Shown here: piece by piece, positions 26,239 to 36,188 of the stretch | How positions within the stretch are numbered: the stretch's first letter is position 1 | Layout: each line of letters starts with the position of its first letter | Assembly: GCA_913057175.1 (NCBI GenBank) | Contig: CAJXNP010000003.1 | Coordinates: 1 to 64,000 of the forward strand | Length of the DNA stretch: 64,000 nucleotides | Direction: 5' to 3' | Origin: an uncultured Cytophagales bacterium | Lineage (GTDB): Bacteria > Bacteroidota > Bacteroidia > Cytophagales > Cyclobacteriaceae | Notes under the pieces: model-generated | The model's database searches: none | What the model was told of the DNA's origin: nothing | What the model saw: only the letters and a program-made list of their open reading frames with translations | Made by a program: the position numbers and the translations under genes

Positions 26239-28599
26239 ATGAGACGTTTTTTCAGTGCTGTATTGAGAAACATCAAGCGAAATCCTCTTTTTACATTGAT
26301 CAACCTATCCGGTTTGGTTCTGGGATTTGCGTGTATCATGATGATCGCTATCTGGATCCGGAATGAGTTAAGTTATGATACATTTCATCCGAACAAAGAA
26401 GATATCTACCGGGTTCATCGGTATTTCTATGATCCGGATGGAAAAGAAAACCTCCACCTACCCTACGTCGCTCCTCCGGTCACTCCCATGCTGGAGAAGG
26501 AGTTGAAGGAAGTTGAGCATATTGCGAGAGTGTTCCACAATGGAATGTCATTCACGAAAGATGAAGCTGTCTCCCTGGAAGATGATGTCTGTTTTGCTGA
26601 GCCGGAAATACTTAAAATCTTCTCTTTTGAAGGATTACCTGCCGATGAATCATTGCTGAAAGAGCCAATGACCATGATCATCTCTGACAACCAGGCAATG
26701 CAGTACTTTAACAAGCTGGATGCCATTGGCGAAACCATTGAATTCACTGATGATCAGGGGGAATCCCACGATCTGAAAATTTCAGGTGTATTTAAACAAT
26801 GGGACCAAAACAGTCATTTCCATCCGGAATTTTTGATCTCTTTTACCACCTTCCGGTCATTTGTCGGGGAAGAAGAATTCCAGAGGTGGGGAAGCAATAA
26901 CTATGAAACCTTTGCGCTTATCCCCCACTTACCTGCAGATATTAATTCCCAGCTCGACAACATGATCGATGAATACCTGGAAAATGGAACCGACTGGACA
27001 AAAATCAGGCTGGAAAGTCTCACAGATATTCATTTTAACTGGTACAGCAATGAATCCTATGTATACATTCTTGCTTCTATATCCTTATTGATATTGATCA
27101 TTGGCAGCATCAATTACATGAATCTGAATGTCGCAATGTATACCAGGCGATTGGAAGAGATTAAAATGAAAAAGATCATGGGAGCTTCCCAAAAGAAGCT
27201 CTCTTTACAGTTATTGGCAGAATCAATTTTATTTTGTTTTACTGCATTGATCTTAGCTATGCTGATCGTATGGATGGTTATTGCTAAGTTCAGCGAGATA
27301 TTAGGATATTCCATTCGATTCAATCCTGGCGATAATATTCTATTAATTGGAAGTTTTGTACTTATTGCGCTATTAACAGGCGCCATATCGGTCATTTATC
27401 CGGCAATTGTTCTTTCTTCATTCAAACCTGTTTCAACTAAAATCAGTGATAAAATTGCCATTGGGAAAGCATCTTTCCGGACCGGTCTGGTCGTATTCCA
27501 GTTCTTTGTTTCCATCGCGCTAATTACTTCGTTTTTATTTGTTTACAAGCAACTCAATTACGTCCATCACAAAGAATTGGGACTGGACAAGGAAAATATT
27601 ATCACTATCCCCACTACTCCGCAGCTGATCGAAAAATTAGATGTATTTAAGCAGCAATTGCTCTCAAATCCGAATATTTTAAACGTTTCAGCATCCAAAA
27701 GAATACCTTCCGATGGACTGTTGGATAGCGACGGCGCTGAATTAGTTTCAGGTGGGGAAGCCAATCCGCTGGATTTCCGGCTTGCCAATGTGAGAGTTGA
27801 CGAAGATTTTTTAGCAACCTATAAGATTCCATTAAGTGAAGGCCGAAACTTTGATGGGAAAAATCCCGGATACGGCAGCTTCATACTTAACGAAGCTGCA
27901 GTGAGGCAAATCGGCTGGAAATCATCTGAAGAAGCCATTGGCCAGGCAATACGATATGGAGGAGAAGAAGGAACGGTGATTGGCGTAATAAAAGATTTTC
28001 ATTACGAATCGCTATATTATCCCATCAGTCCGATTTTGATCGTTCATGACCCAACTTCCTTTAACCGCATCTCCATCCGCGTAACCTCGCATGACAGGCA
28101 GGAAACTTTGGCTTTAATAGAGGAAACATGGCAGAAATACAATCTTCCCAACTATTCCTTTTTCTACGAATATGTTGACGACCGCTTCGCTGAGCTGTAC
28201 CGCTCTGAAGAAAGCGTAAAATCGATTTTGAGCTATTTCATGGTCATTGCAATTTCCATAGCAATTCTTGGGCTGATTGGCTTGTCATTATTCCTAATCC
28301 AAAGAAGAGTCAAAGAAATCGGTGTTCGAAAGGTCAACGGAGCAAGAGTTTGGGAAGTGATGACCCTGCTTAACAGGGATTTCCTGAAATGGGTAGGTAT
28401 AGCTTTTGTCATAGCAACACCTATCGCATGGTATGGCATTAGCGAATGGTTGGAAAACTTCGCTTACAAAACAGAAATAAGCTGGTGGATATTTGCATTG
28501 GCCGGCATGATGGCTGTGATTATTGCACTACTAACAGTAAGCTGGCAGAGCTGGAAAGCAGCGACGAGGAATCCAGTCGAAGCGCTGAGGTATGAATAG
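26239..28599 (+). CDS. FtsX/MacB-like ABC permease P1
   Basis: This 786-residue membrane subunit is the first of the array and lies closest to the ATPase. It has two halves, each a TM helix, a periplasmic MacB_PCD-like domain and three TM helices. TM1 is at about 18-40, TM2 at about 275-298, TM5 at about 415-436, and the last three helices at about 665-688, 718-737 and 750-771. The signature of half 1 is GVFKQWDQNSH, weak compared with the family's GV..D.PENSH. Half 2 has GVIKDFHYESL with DFH at 586-588. The C-terminal block from KEIGVRKVNGARVWEV to NPVEALRYE is nearly the same as in P2, P4, P5 and P6. It is probably the founding partner of the ATPase and adaptor. Confidence 0.93.
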   Translation: MRRFFSAVLRNIKRNPLFTLINLSGLVLGFACIMMIAIWIRNELSYDTFHPNKEDIYRVHRYFYDPDGKENLHLPYVAPPVTPMLEKELKEVEHIARVFHNGMSFTKDEAVSLEDDVCFAEPEILKIFSFEGLPADESLLKEPMTMIISDNQAMQYFNKLDAIGETIEFTDDQGESHDLKISGVFKQWDQNSHFHPEFLISFTTFRSFVGEEEFQRWGSNNYETFALIPHLPADINSQLDNMIDEYLENGTDWTKIRLESLTDIHFNWYSNESYVYILASISLLILIIGSINYMNLNVAMYTRRLEEIKMKKIMGASQKKLSLQLLAESILFCFTALILAMLIVWMVIAKFSEILGYSIRFNPGDNILLIGSFVLIALLTGAISVIYPAIVLSSFKPVSTKISDKIAIGKASFRTGLVVFQFFVSIALITSFLFVYKQLNYVHHKELGLDKENIITIPTTPQLIEKLDVFKQQLLSNPNILNVSASKRIPSDGLLDSDGAELVSGGEANPLDFRLANVRVDEDFLATYKIPLSEGRNFDGKNPGYGSFILNEAAVRQIGWKSSEEAIGQAIRYGGEEGTVIGVIKDFHYESLYYPISPILIVHDPTSFNRISIRVTSHDRQETLALIEETWQKYNLPNYSFFYEYVDDRFAELYRSEESVKSILSYFMVIAISIAILGLIGLSLFLIQRRVKEIGVRKVNGARVWEVMTLLNRDFLKWVGIAFVIATPIAWYGISEWLENFAYKTEISWWIFALAGMMAVIIALLTVSWQSWKAATRNPVEALRYE

Positions 28600-28715
28600 T
28601 CTTAAACAGTAATTAAATGAAAAAGTATGGTTAGAAAAGCTAACAACTGAAATATTCATCTATATCAATTGAAAAAAATGAATGGAAGTATACTTTTTAA
28701 AACTCCTCTACTATT

Positions 28716-31022
28716 ATGTGGAATACATTGAAACTATTTATACGGTCACTCAAAAGAAATAATGTCATCTCGACTATCACTATAGGTGGATATGCAATCA
28801 GCATGGCCGTTATCATCATTCTTAGCTTATTCATTATTGGTGAAAAAAGTGTAAATAAAAGTTTCCCCAATGCCAAGGACATATATCGAGTAAAGCGTGG
28901 GGAGAATGTAGCAAGCGTTCCGGAAACTTTGTTGACTGATGTAAAAGAAAAGGTGCCGGGAGTAGAAAAAATGTGCGTTTATTCCATTGGAGAAGCACTT
29001 TATGAATTTGAAGACAACAAGGCAATGGCAAGATTCATGGCCACAAATGACAACTTTTTGGATATTTTTTCATTTGAATTTGTTCATCAATCTGCAAACC
29101 CTACTCTTTTGGTGAAAGATAATATTATCCTAACCAAACAATTCAGCGAACAGCTATTTGGTGCCATAAACCCTGTTGGAGAAATGTTGGAGGTCAACAA
29201 TGAAATGTTAAACATTGTAGGAGTTGTCACTGATCCACCACAAAACTCTTCCTTTGTATTTGATGCCTTAACGAGTGTTGAAATGACTTTTTCTAAGTCA
29301 GAATTGGTCCATAATGAAGAACGCCATAATATGCTCAAGGCATTTGTCTTATTAAATGATAAAGTCGACATTGAGACGGTTAATGATAATATTTCAGGAA
29401 TGCTGGATCATTGGCAGGCATTTAAAAATCAAAAACTTTCCCTCCAGCCATTTAGCAAGGTTTATTTTGATAATCGCACAGATGACGATTTAATTCATGC
29501 CAATGCAGATATGATTTATCTGCTCTCATGCATTGCAGTGATTATCCTCTTTATGACGATTTTTAATTACGTGAACCTCACCATTTCAAGTGGATACGAG
29601 CGACTGAACGAGATTGGAATTAAGAAGGCCACCGGAGCAGGAAGAATGAATATCTTTAAGCAATTTATTATCGAATCCTTGTTCCTTTGCTTATTTGCCC
29701 TGATCCTTGCAATTTTCATCGCTACATTGATTGCTCCTCTGTTTTCTGAAATTCTTGGAAAAAGGGTTGAGATCATGGAATTGATCCTACAACCACAAAC
29801 TCTACTGACCATAATGGTAATCTTCCTGATCATAGGGATGGTATCGGGATTTTACCCGGCGCTGATTGTCTCCGGAATTTCGCCTATTCAGATAATCAAC
29901 CATCAAAAAATACTGAAAAGCGGAAACAATCGAACAGGTATAATTACCATCCAATTTATCTTTACAATCATATTAGTCACCTCATTGTTATTCATCAATC
30001 AACAACTAAAGTATGTCAAAAACAAAAACCTGGGATTTGACAAGGAATTATTGATCAAGCTTCACCTCAATGGAAATTCACAAAAAAAATGGAAGGTATT
30101 AAAGAATAAATTAATCGCGAACCCCTCTATTGTTTCGGCGTCAGCCTCGCTCGGAACTCCCATGGAAATCCTTGGAGTTTCCGAGGGTAATTTTAAAGAT
30201 AGCGGAGATAAAACTGTGGTAGATATGCAAGTAATTGGCATTGATGAAGATTTTGTCAAGGCGTTTGACCTTACTTTGCTGGAAGGCCGCAATATCTCAT
30301 CATCCGATTCAAATGTTTGCCTCATCAATGAGCATTTACACAACTTTCTTGAATGGAATGATATTGTAGGAAAAAAGGTTTTTGGAAGTGCCGTAATTGG
30401 AGTTGTTAAGGATTTTCATCATCTGAATTTGCACAGTGAGATCGGGCATTTGCAATTATCAAATTTAAGCAGTTTGGGTCCTGGTATTCCCAGTTCCTTA
30501 AACATCAGGATAAGCGGGAACATCTCACAAAACCTTGAATTTATTCGCAAGACCTTCAACGAAGTAGAACCTGGCACTCCTGTACAATATCAATTTTATG
30601 ACGATTGGATACAAAACTTCTATCAAAAAGAAGAAAGTCAGGCAAATGCTATCAAACTATTTACCGCGATAGCCATCATCATATCCTGTCTTGGATTGAT
30701 AGGATTAGTGGAGAATACAACGAACAAAAAAGTAAAAGAAATAGGCATCCGAAAGGTAAACGGCGCCAAAGTATGGGAAGTGATAACCATGCTAAACAAA
30801 GATTTTGTGAAGTGGGTAATGTTAGCCTTTGCTATTGCCACGCCTGTTGCATGGTACTTCATGAACAAATGGCTGGAAAACTTCGCCTATAAAACCGAAT
30901 TAAGTTGGTGGATTTTTGTGTTGGCTGGAGTTTTAGCTTTGGGAATTGCCTTGCTGACCGTGAGCTGGCAAAGCTGGAAGGCCGCGACAAGGAATCCAGT
31001 CGAAGCGCTGAGGTATGAGTAG
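28716..31022 (+). CDS. FtsX/MacB-like ABC permease P2
   Basis: At 768 residues this is the shortest array member. The first TM (about 18-42) lies in a divergent N terminus (MWNTLKLFIRSLKRNNVIST). Its first periplasmic domain is compact, with GVVTDPPQNSS, and has KVYFDNR where most paralogues have DIHLYS. The second half carries GVVKDFHHLNL, DFH at 566-568, and the C-terminal block KEIGIRKVNGAKVWEVITMLNKDF to NPVEALRYE. The cytoplasmic loop after TM2 reads NEIGIKKATGAGR. A 116-base AT-rich gap without repeats separates it from P1, and P3 starts 50 bases later. The loss of residues is confined to domain 1, so transport function is plausible. Confidence 0.92.
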   Translation: MWNTLKLFIRSLKRNNVISTITIGGYAISMAVIIILSLFIIGEKSVNKSFPNAKDIYRVKRGENVASVPETLLTDVKEKVPGVEKMCVYSIGEALYEFEDNKAMARFMATNDNFLDIFSFEFVHQSANPTLLVKDNIILTKQFSEQLFGAINPVGEMLEVNNEMLNIVGVVTDPPQNSSFVFDALTSVEMTFSKSELVHNEERHNMLKAFVLLNDKVDIETVNDNISGMLDHWQAFKNQKLSLQPFSKVYFDNRTDDDLIHANADMIYLLSCIAVIILFMTIFNYVNLTISSGYERLNEIGIKKATGAGRMNIFKQFIIESLFLCLFALILAIFIATLIAPLFSEILGKRVEIMELILQPQTLLTIMVIFLIIGMVSGFYPALIVSGISPIQIINHQKILKSGNNRTGIITIQFIFTIILVTSLLFINQQLKYVKNKNLGFDKELLIKLHLNGNSQKKWKVLKNKLIANPSIVSASASLGTPMEILGVSEGNFKDSGDKTVVDMQVIGIDEDFVKAFDLTLLEGRNISSSDSNVCLINEHLHNFLEWNDIVGKKVFGSAVIGVVKDFHHLNLHSEIGHLQLSNLSSLGPGIPSSLNIRISGNISQNLEFIRKTFNEVEPGTPVQYQFYDDWIQNFYQKEESQANAIKLFTAIAIIISCLGLIGLVENTTNKKVKEIGIRKVNGAKVWEVITMLNKDFVKWVMLAFAIATPVAWYFMNKWLENFAYKTELSWWIFVLAGVLALGIALLTVSWQSWKAATRNPVEALRYE

Positions 31023-31072
31023 CTAGCGAAAAGAAAATTGAACCTTATTTGACTGATATAAAACGCTAAATT

Positions 31073-33475
31073 ATGATCAAAACTTTCCTAAAAACCGCAT
31101 TTCGGCAAATCAGATCAAACAAACTGATATTTACCATCGATGTGGCAATTCTGTCGGTCACAGTAGCTGCCTGTCTGATCATCGGTGTCAATATCATTAA
31201 TCATCACCAATTCGACACGTTCCATTCCAAATCCAATCATATTGTCAGGGTGGATTATATCTACAAGGACAGTGAAAACCTATACCACGATCTGGGGTTA
31301 ATGGACAACTCCTTTTTCGACGATTTTCGAAAAGACCTTCCTCAAGTCATCCACTCTACCCGATACAGAACTGGCCATGAATGGGCGAAAAATGTCGAAA
31401 AATCAGTTAAAGTTTCCTTAGCTTTCGTGGATTCAACTTTCCTTGAATCTTTTGACTTCAAGCTACTTGCCGGCGCCAAAGAAAATGTCCTGGATGATCC
31501 CGGAAGCATCGTCATTACCAAAAGCGTGGCAGAAAAGCTATTTGGAAAGCAAAATGGAGGACTCGATCAATTCATTGGACAAACAGTAACCCTACCAAAC
31601 GCCGAGCAGAAAGATTTTAATATTTCGGGGATACTCGAAGACTTACCTAAACAAAGTAGCATGGACTTCGATGTCCTGGTTAACTTCAATCACAGTGCAA
31701 CCTACCCACGCAGTTCAGATGGAATGGGTGATACCAACATATTTCTTGAGCTAAACAATGAAAGTAATATCGAAAACACAGAGACCGCCCTTCAGGGGCT
31801 CGTAGGTAAATACTTTGGTGAACAAATGGCTGAATGGAGAAAATACGGCTACCTTTCCAACGATAATGATGCTTTGCAATTTAAACTCCGGCCATTTCCT
31901 TCCCTCTATCTCGACAATAAGGCCACACATAATTACCTGAAATCAACCGATACTCGCGAACTGGGAATGATGAAATACATTGCTCTTGTCATATTCATCC
32001 TTGCCGTTGTCAATCACATTACCCTTAGCATCAACCAATCTGTGAAAAGAGTGAATGAGCTGAATATCAAAAAAGTTATTGGAGCGGGCCGGTACAACCT
32101 GATTCTCCAGTTTTTTACCGAATCAGTGTTCTTATCATTGATTTCAGTAGTCGGAGGACTCATCTTGTATATGTGGATTTACCCATTGATGCAGGAGGTA
32201 TTTGATTGGAATTTAAATGCAGCTAACCTTCTTGTATCAGATTCAATTCTTCTCATTTTAGGGTTGTTTTTGGCAATCATTTTATTGACATGTCTGGCTC
32301 CGGTTATTAAGCTCATTTCTCCAGGATCTTTTAGGTTCAGTTCCAATAAATTGGCAAAAACACCACTTTCCAGAGGCTTTATGGTGTTTCAATATTGCGT
32401 CTCTTTTGTCTTGATCACATCTGCCATCCTGATTTTCAAACAGTTGGAATACATGCGCAGCAAGGAATTAGGATTTGATCAGGAAGGTGTGATGGTCATT
32501 AAGCTGGCAGACTCCTTTTCGGATAACCAAAGGAGTCGATTGACTAATCTGCTTGCTAAACATTCATCCATTGAAAATATCGCTACAAGTGACAGAGATT
32601 TTGTCTCCGGATCACAAACACGCGGATTTCAACTTCCCAATAACAAAGGAATGCAATCCCGCTTTATCAGGATCGAAAAGGATTATGTCAATACCCTGGG
32701 TTTATCTATCCTTGAGGGAAAAAACCTGGATGCAGATCGAATAGAACAGGAAGAAGTACTTGTGAACCAAACCTTCATAAAAGAATCCGGTTTACTGAAC
32801 CCGATTGGTCAGTCACTCGATTTGGAACTGGTTGAAGGCCGCAAAACAATCATTGCAGGAATTGTCAAAGACTTTCACTTTGACGCCGTAAAAGGCAAAA
32901 TTCAAGCGCTTGTGATCACCAATGCAAAAATCAATGGCATCTGGAATATCTTTGTCAGGTATCGAAGTGGACGGCTAGATGATGCCCGTGCATACATCGA
33001 ACACACTTGGGCTGAAGTGGAACCTGAGCTGCCCCTTCAAATCTCTTTTTTGGATGAAAACTTGCAAAACCGGTATCAGAAAGAAGAACGATTTGGAAGG
33101 GTTATCACCTATTCATCCGTTATCGCTATTCTTATTACTTCCTTCGGATTATTTAGTTTGTCATTAATTACGCTGACATCGCGAATAAAAGAAATAGGCA
33201 TTCGAAAAGTTAACGGGGCGCTTTCAATAGAAATATATTCAAGGTTTGTACAGAAATACTTTGGGTGGGTCGCAATTGCCATTGTTTTAGGTATTCCGAT
33301 CAGCTGGTTTCTCATTGACAGCTGGCTTCAGAATTTCTCTTATCGAACCAGTGTCGATTGGTGGATCTTTGTTCTTTCTGGCGTGCTGGCACTATTGATT
33401 GCACTGTTTACAGTTAGCTGGCATAGCTGGAAGGCAGCCACGAGGAATCCTGTCGAAGCATTAAGATATGAATAA
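31073..33475 (+). CDS. FtsX/MacB-like ABC permease P3
   Basis: This is an 800-residue permease. N-terminal MIKTFLKTAFRQIRSNKLIF precedes TM1. Domain 1 has GILEDLPKQSS and SLYLDNK in place of DIHLYS; the loop after TM2 reads NELNIKKVIGAGR. Half 2 shows GIVKDFHFDAV with DFH at 600-602. Its last three helices differ from those of the other P1-P6 members (GALSIEIYSRFVQKYFGWVA, then WFLIDSWLQNFSYRTSVDWW), yet the final residues SWHSWKAATRNPVEALRYE are the same as in its neighbours. That mixture points to sequence exchange restricted to the gene end. P4 begins only 11 bases downstream. Confidence 0.92.
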   Translation: MIKTFLKTAFRQIRSNKLIFTIDVAILSVTVAACLIIGVNIINHHQFDTFHSKSNHIVRVDYIYKDSENLYHDLGLMDNSFFDDFRKDLPQVIHSTRYRTGHEWAKNVEKSVKVSLAFVDSTFLESFDFKLLAGAKENVLDDPGSIVITKSVAEKLFGKQNGGLDQFIGQTVTLPNAEQKDFNISGILEDLPKQSSMDFDVLVNFNHSATYPRSSDGMGDTNIFLELNNESNIENTETALQGLVGKYFGEQMAEWRKYGYLSNDNDALQFKLRPFPSLYLDNKATHNYLKSTDTRELGMMKYIALVIFILAVVNHITLSINQSVKRVNELNIKKVIGAGRYNLILQFFTESVFLSLISVVGGLILYMWIYPLMQEVFDWNLNAANLLVSDSILLILGLFLAIILLTCLAPVIKLISPGSFRFSSNKLAKTPLSRGFMVFQYCVSFVLITSAILIFKQLEYMRSKELGFDQEGVMVIKLADSFSDNQRSRLTNLLAKHSSIENIATSDRDFVSGSQTRGFQLPNNKGMQSRFIRIEKDYVNTLGLSILEGKNLDADRIEQEEVLVNQTFIKESGLLNPIGQSLDLELVEGRKTIIAGIVKDFHFDAVKGKIQALVITNAKINGIWNIFVRYRSGRLDDARAYIEHTWAEVEPELPLQISFLDENLQNRYQKEERFGRVITYSSVIAILITSFGLFSLSLITLTSRIKEIGIRKVNGALSIEIYSRFVQKYFGWVAIAIVLGIPISWFLIDSWLQNFSYRTSVDWWIFVLSGVLALLIALFTVSWHSWKAATRNPVEALRYE

Positions 33476-33486
33476 AGAATACTACG

Positions 33487-35913
33487 ATGATAAAAACCTA
33501 TCTAAAAATCGCCTGGAGAAATCTTTTTAAGAATAAATCATATTCTTTCATCAATATCACCGGATTGACAGCAGGAACGGTCTGTTTTCTATTTATCATA
33601 TTGTATGTCAATGACCAGTTGGGCTACGACACGCACCATGAAAATGCTGATCAGCTGTACCGCATCCGTACTTTTATCAAAGGAGGAAACGGAAATAATG
33701 ATTTTAATTCAGCTACGGCTTCCCCACCCATTGCATTTGGGTTGAAAAATGATTTTCCTGAAGTGGAACAAGCTTGCAGGATCGTCTATATCAAGGGAGC
33801 CACCGATAAATTGATAAAAAGTGAAGATGTCAAGCAAGGTGTATTTGCCGAACGTGGATATTTAGCAGATTCTACCGTATTTGATTTATTCTCTTATCGA
33901 TTTACCCAAGGCAATTCCGAACAAGCACTGAAAGGCCCGAACACCATCGTGCTTTCATCAAGCCTGGCAACAAAACTATTTGGTGATAAAAACGCGATTG
34001 GCCAGGAGGTGACCATTGGCGCTGGCAATGATGAACAAACACTCACTGTCACCGGTGTCTTCGATGAAACCTTTGGAAAATCTCATTTGAACCCCAATTA
34101 CATCATAAGCATGAATACGCCCGGACTGGGTCAGTTCGTAAGGGATAATAATCAATGGTTGGGTCAAAATTTTGTGGTTTCTTATGTCCGCCTGAATTCC
34201 AATTCAGACGCCTCTTTGCTGGAAAGTAAGTTTCCCGGTTTTTTGCAAACACATGCCGGCGACGATCTGAAAGAAACAGGTATGGAAAAGAACCTATATC
34301 TTCAAAAAGTAAAAGATATCCATTTGTATTCAAAAGGAATTGAGCATCAAATTGGAAAGACTTCTGATTTCCAATATTTGATCTTGCTATTGTCATTAGC
34401 AATTTTTATTCAGCTTATCGCATGTATCAACTTCATTAATTTAAGTACTGCCCAATCAAGCAAACGGTCCCGGGAAATTGGTATGAGAAAGGTGATCGGC
34501 TCCAGTAAAAACTCAATCGTTACTCAATTTCTAGGGGAATCAATGCTCATTACTTTTATAGCAGTCATTGTGGCATTGCCTGTTTGTTGGCTTTTGTTTC
34601 CCTTTTTTAATGAAATGACACAGAGCAATATAGAGGTTCAGGATCTCGTCCAGCCAGAAATTGTACTTGTAATTGCTGGACTGGGACTGGGGACAGGATT
34701 GATCGCAGGGATTTATCCGGCCTTGTATACAGCCTCCATCAAACCACTTCAGGCAATGAAGCGTTTTGGAGGTGTCGCCAAGAACTTTGAAATTTTCAGA
34801 AAAGCGCTTGTCATTTTTCAATTTACCATCGCCATCGGTCTCATCGTAGGAGTAAGCATTGTTGGTAACCAGGTTCGATTCCTCCACAATAAAGATCTGG
34901 GATTTGATAAAGGAGAAAGAATTGCCATAAGCATGGACACGGAATTGACCCGTGATAAATTTGATGTCATAAGCACACAATTACAGCTGCTTCCAGAGGT
35001 CGGGCGCATGGCAGGCAGTCAATTTTACCCTTCAGAAAATGTTCTTTACGACAGAGGTACCCGGCTAGCCGGTCAGGGACTGGAAGAGCAAACAGGTACA
35101 AAAGTTAACTTCGTCACTGAGTCATTTTTTGAAACCATGGGTATTCCTATAATCGCCGGTAGAAGCCTTTCCAGAACCGATAGCAATCAGGTTGTTGTCA
35201 ATGAAATGTTATTGAACAACCTTCAAATAAATCTTTCCGAAGCTATCGGAACGAGGCTTTTTAACACCTATGAAGACCAGACAGAAGAATACATCATTGT
35301 TGGGGTGCACAAAGATTATCATTACAGCAGTTTAAAAGATCCGATACAGCCGTTAATGAGTTTTTACACCTCTTCGCCGAGTCGGCTAATATGTGAAGTA
35401 AAAGGTGGTACTTATGCTGAGATTGTTGACAAAATAGAAAACCAATGGAACGCGACGTTTCCGGATGTTCCCCTCCAATATTCATTTGTAGATGAAAATA
35501 TCAGGAAATTATACGAAGAGGAGTCGAGGTTGATGCAATTGTCGGGAGTGCTCACATTCCTTGCCATATTGATTTCATGCCTGGGACTATTCGGGCTGGC
35601 TACCTTTGTTGCTACGCAGCGCACAAAAGAGATTGGCGTTCGTAAGATAAATGGAGCAAGGGTCTGGGAAGTAATTACCTTACTCAATAAAGATTTTCTA
35701 AAATGGGTAGGTATTGCATTTGTGATCGCAAGTCCGCTTGCGTGGTTTGTGATGAGCAAATGGCTGGAGAGCTTTGCTTATAAAACAGGACTGAGCTGGT
35801 GGATCTTCGCGTTGTCAGGAGTGTTAGCTATGATTATTGCACTGGTGACCGTCAGTTGGCAAAGCTGGAAGGCAGCGACGAGAAATCCGGTTGAAGCGCT
35901 GAGGTATGAGTAG
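33487..35913 (+). CDS. FtsX/MacB-like ABC permease P4
   Basis: This is an 808-residue permease. The N terminus MIKTYLKIAWRNLFKNKSYS and TM1 (FINITGLTAGTVCFLFIILYV) fit the family consensus well. Domain 1 has GVFDETFGKSH, a diverged form, then DIHLYSK. The loop after TM2 is REIGMRKVIGSSK. Domain 2 shows GVHKDYHYSSL, DYH at 610-612. The C-terminal block KEIGVRKINGARVWEVITLL to NPVEALRYE is close to that of P1. It follows P3 by 11 bases and is probably co-transcribed with it. After its stop come a purine tract and the first CTCTGTG-type repeat, then 275 bases to P5. Confidence 0.93.
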   Translation: MIKTYLKIAWRNLFKNKSYSFINITGLTAGTVCFLFIILYVNDQLGYDTHHENADQLYRIRTFIKGGNGNNDFNSATASPPIAFGLKNDFPEVEQACRIVYIKGATDKLIKSEDVKQGVFAERGYLADSTVFDLFSYRFTQGNSEQALKGPNTIVLSSSLATKLFGDKNAIGQEVTIGAGNDEQTLTVTGVFDETFGKSHLNPNYIISMNTPGLGQFVRDNNQWLGQNFVVSYVRLNSNSDASLLESKFPGFLQTHAGDDLKETGMEKNLYLQKVKDIHLYSKGIEHQIGKTSDFQYLILLLSLAIFIQLIACINFINLSTAQSSKRSREIGMRKVIGSSKNSIVTQFLGESMLITFIAVIVALPVCWLLFPFFNEMTQSNIEVQDLVQPEIVLVIAGLGLGTGLIAGIYPALYTASIKPLQAMKRFGGVAKNFEIFRKALVIFQFTIAIGLIVGVSIVGNQVRFLHNKDLGFDKGERIAISMDTELTRDKFDVISTQLQLLPEVGRMAGSQFYPSENVLYDRGTRLAGQGLEEQTGTKVNFVTESFFETMGIPIIAGRSLSRTDSNQVVVNEMLLNNLQINLSEAIGTRLFNTYEDQTEEYIIVGVHKDYHYSSLKDPIQPLMSFYTSSPSRLICEVKGGTYAEIVDKIENQWNATFPDVPLQYSFVDENIRKLYEEESRLMQLSGVLTFLAILISCLGLFGLATFVATQRTKEIGVRKINGARVWEVITLLNKDFLKWVGIAFVIASPLAWFVMSKWLESFAYKTGLSWWIFALSGVLAMIIALVTVSWQSWKAATRNPVEALRYE

Positions 35914-36188
35914 GAATAAAGGAGAAAGGTGCAAGGGACAAGGAGCAAGAAAAGTAAAGAGCGGAGGGCGAAGAGCAAAGGGCGGAGAGTAGAGGGTAAA
36001 GGGAAAATTAAAAATTTGTCTTTGTGAACCTCTGTGAAAAATCTTAGTGCTACTCTGTGGTATAACTAACTAGAGCTGGAAGTTCTAAACCATTTAAAGG
36101 ACTAACAGATTGGTATAGGCGAACACTAGCTCACTTTACAGAGACTCAGATAGATCGATTTAAGCAACAACATTAAGAATAAATTGAT
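35914..36188. repeat. Purine tract plus CTCTGTG repeat after P4
   Basis: The stretch 35920-36000 is almost pure A/G (GAGCGGAGGGCGAAGAGCAA and similar). From about 36005 to 36066 follows AAAATTAAAAATTTGTCTTT, then GTGAACCTCTGTGAAAAATC and TACTCTGTGGTATAAC. The same two modules recur after P5 (38.65-38.74 kb) and P6 (41.24-41.36 kb). The last 120 bases are unremarkable leader of P5. Confidence 0.75.
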
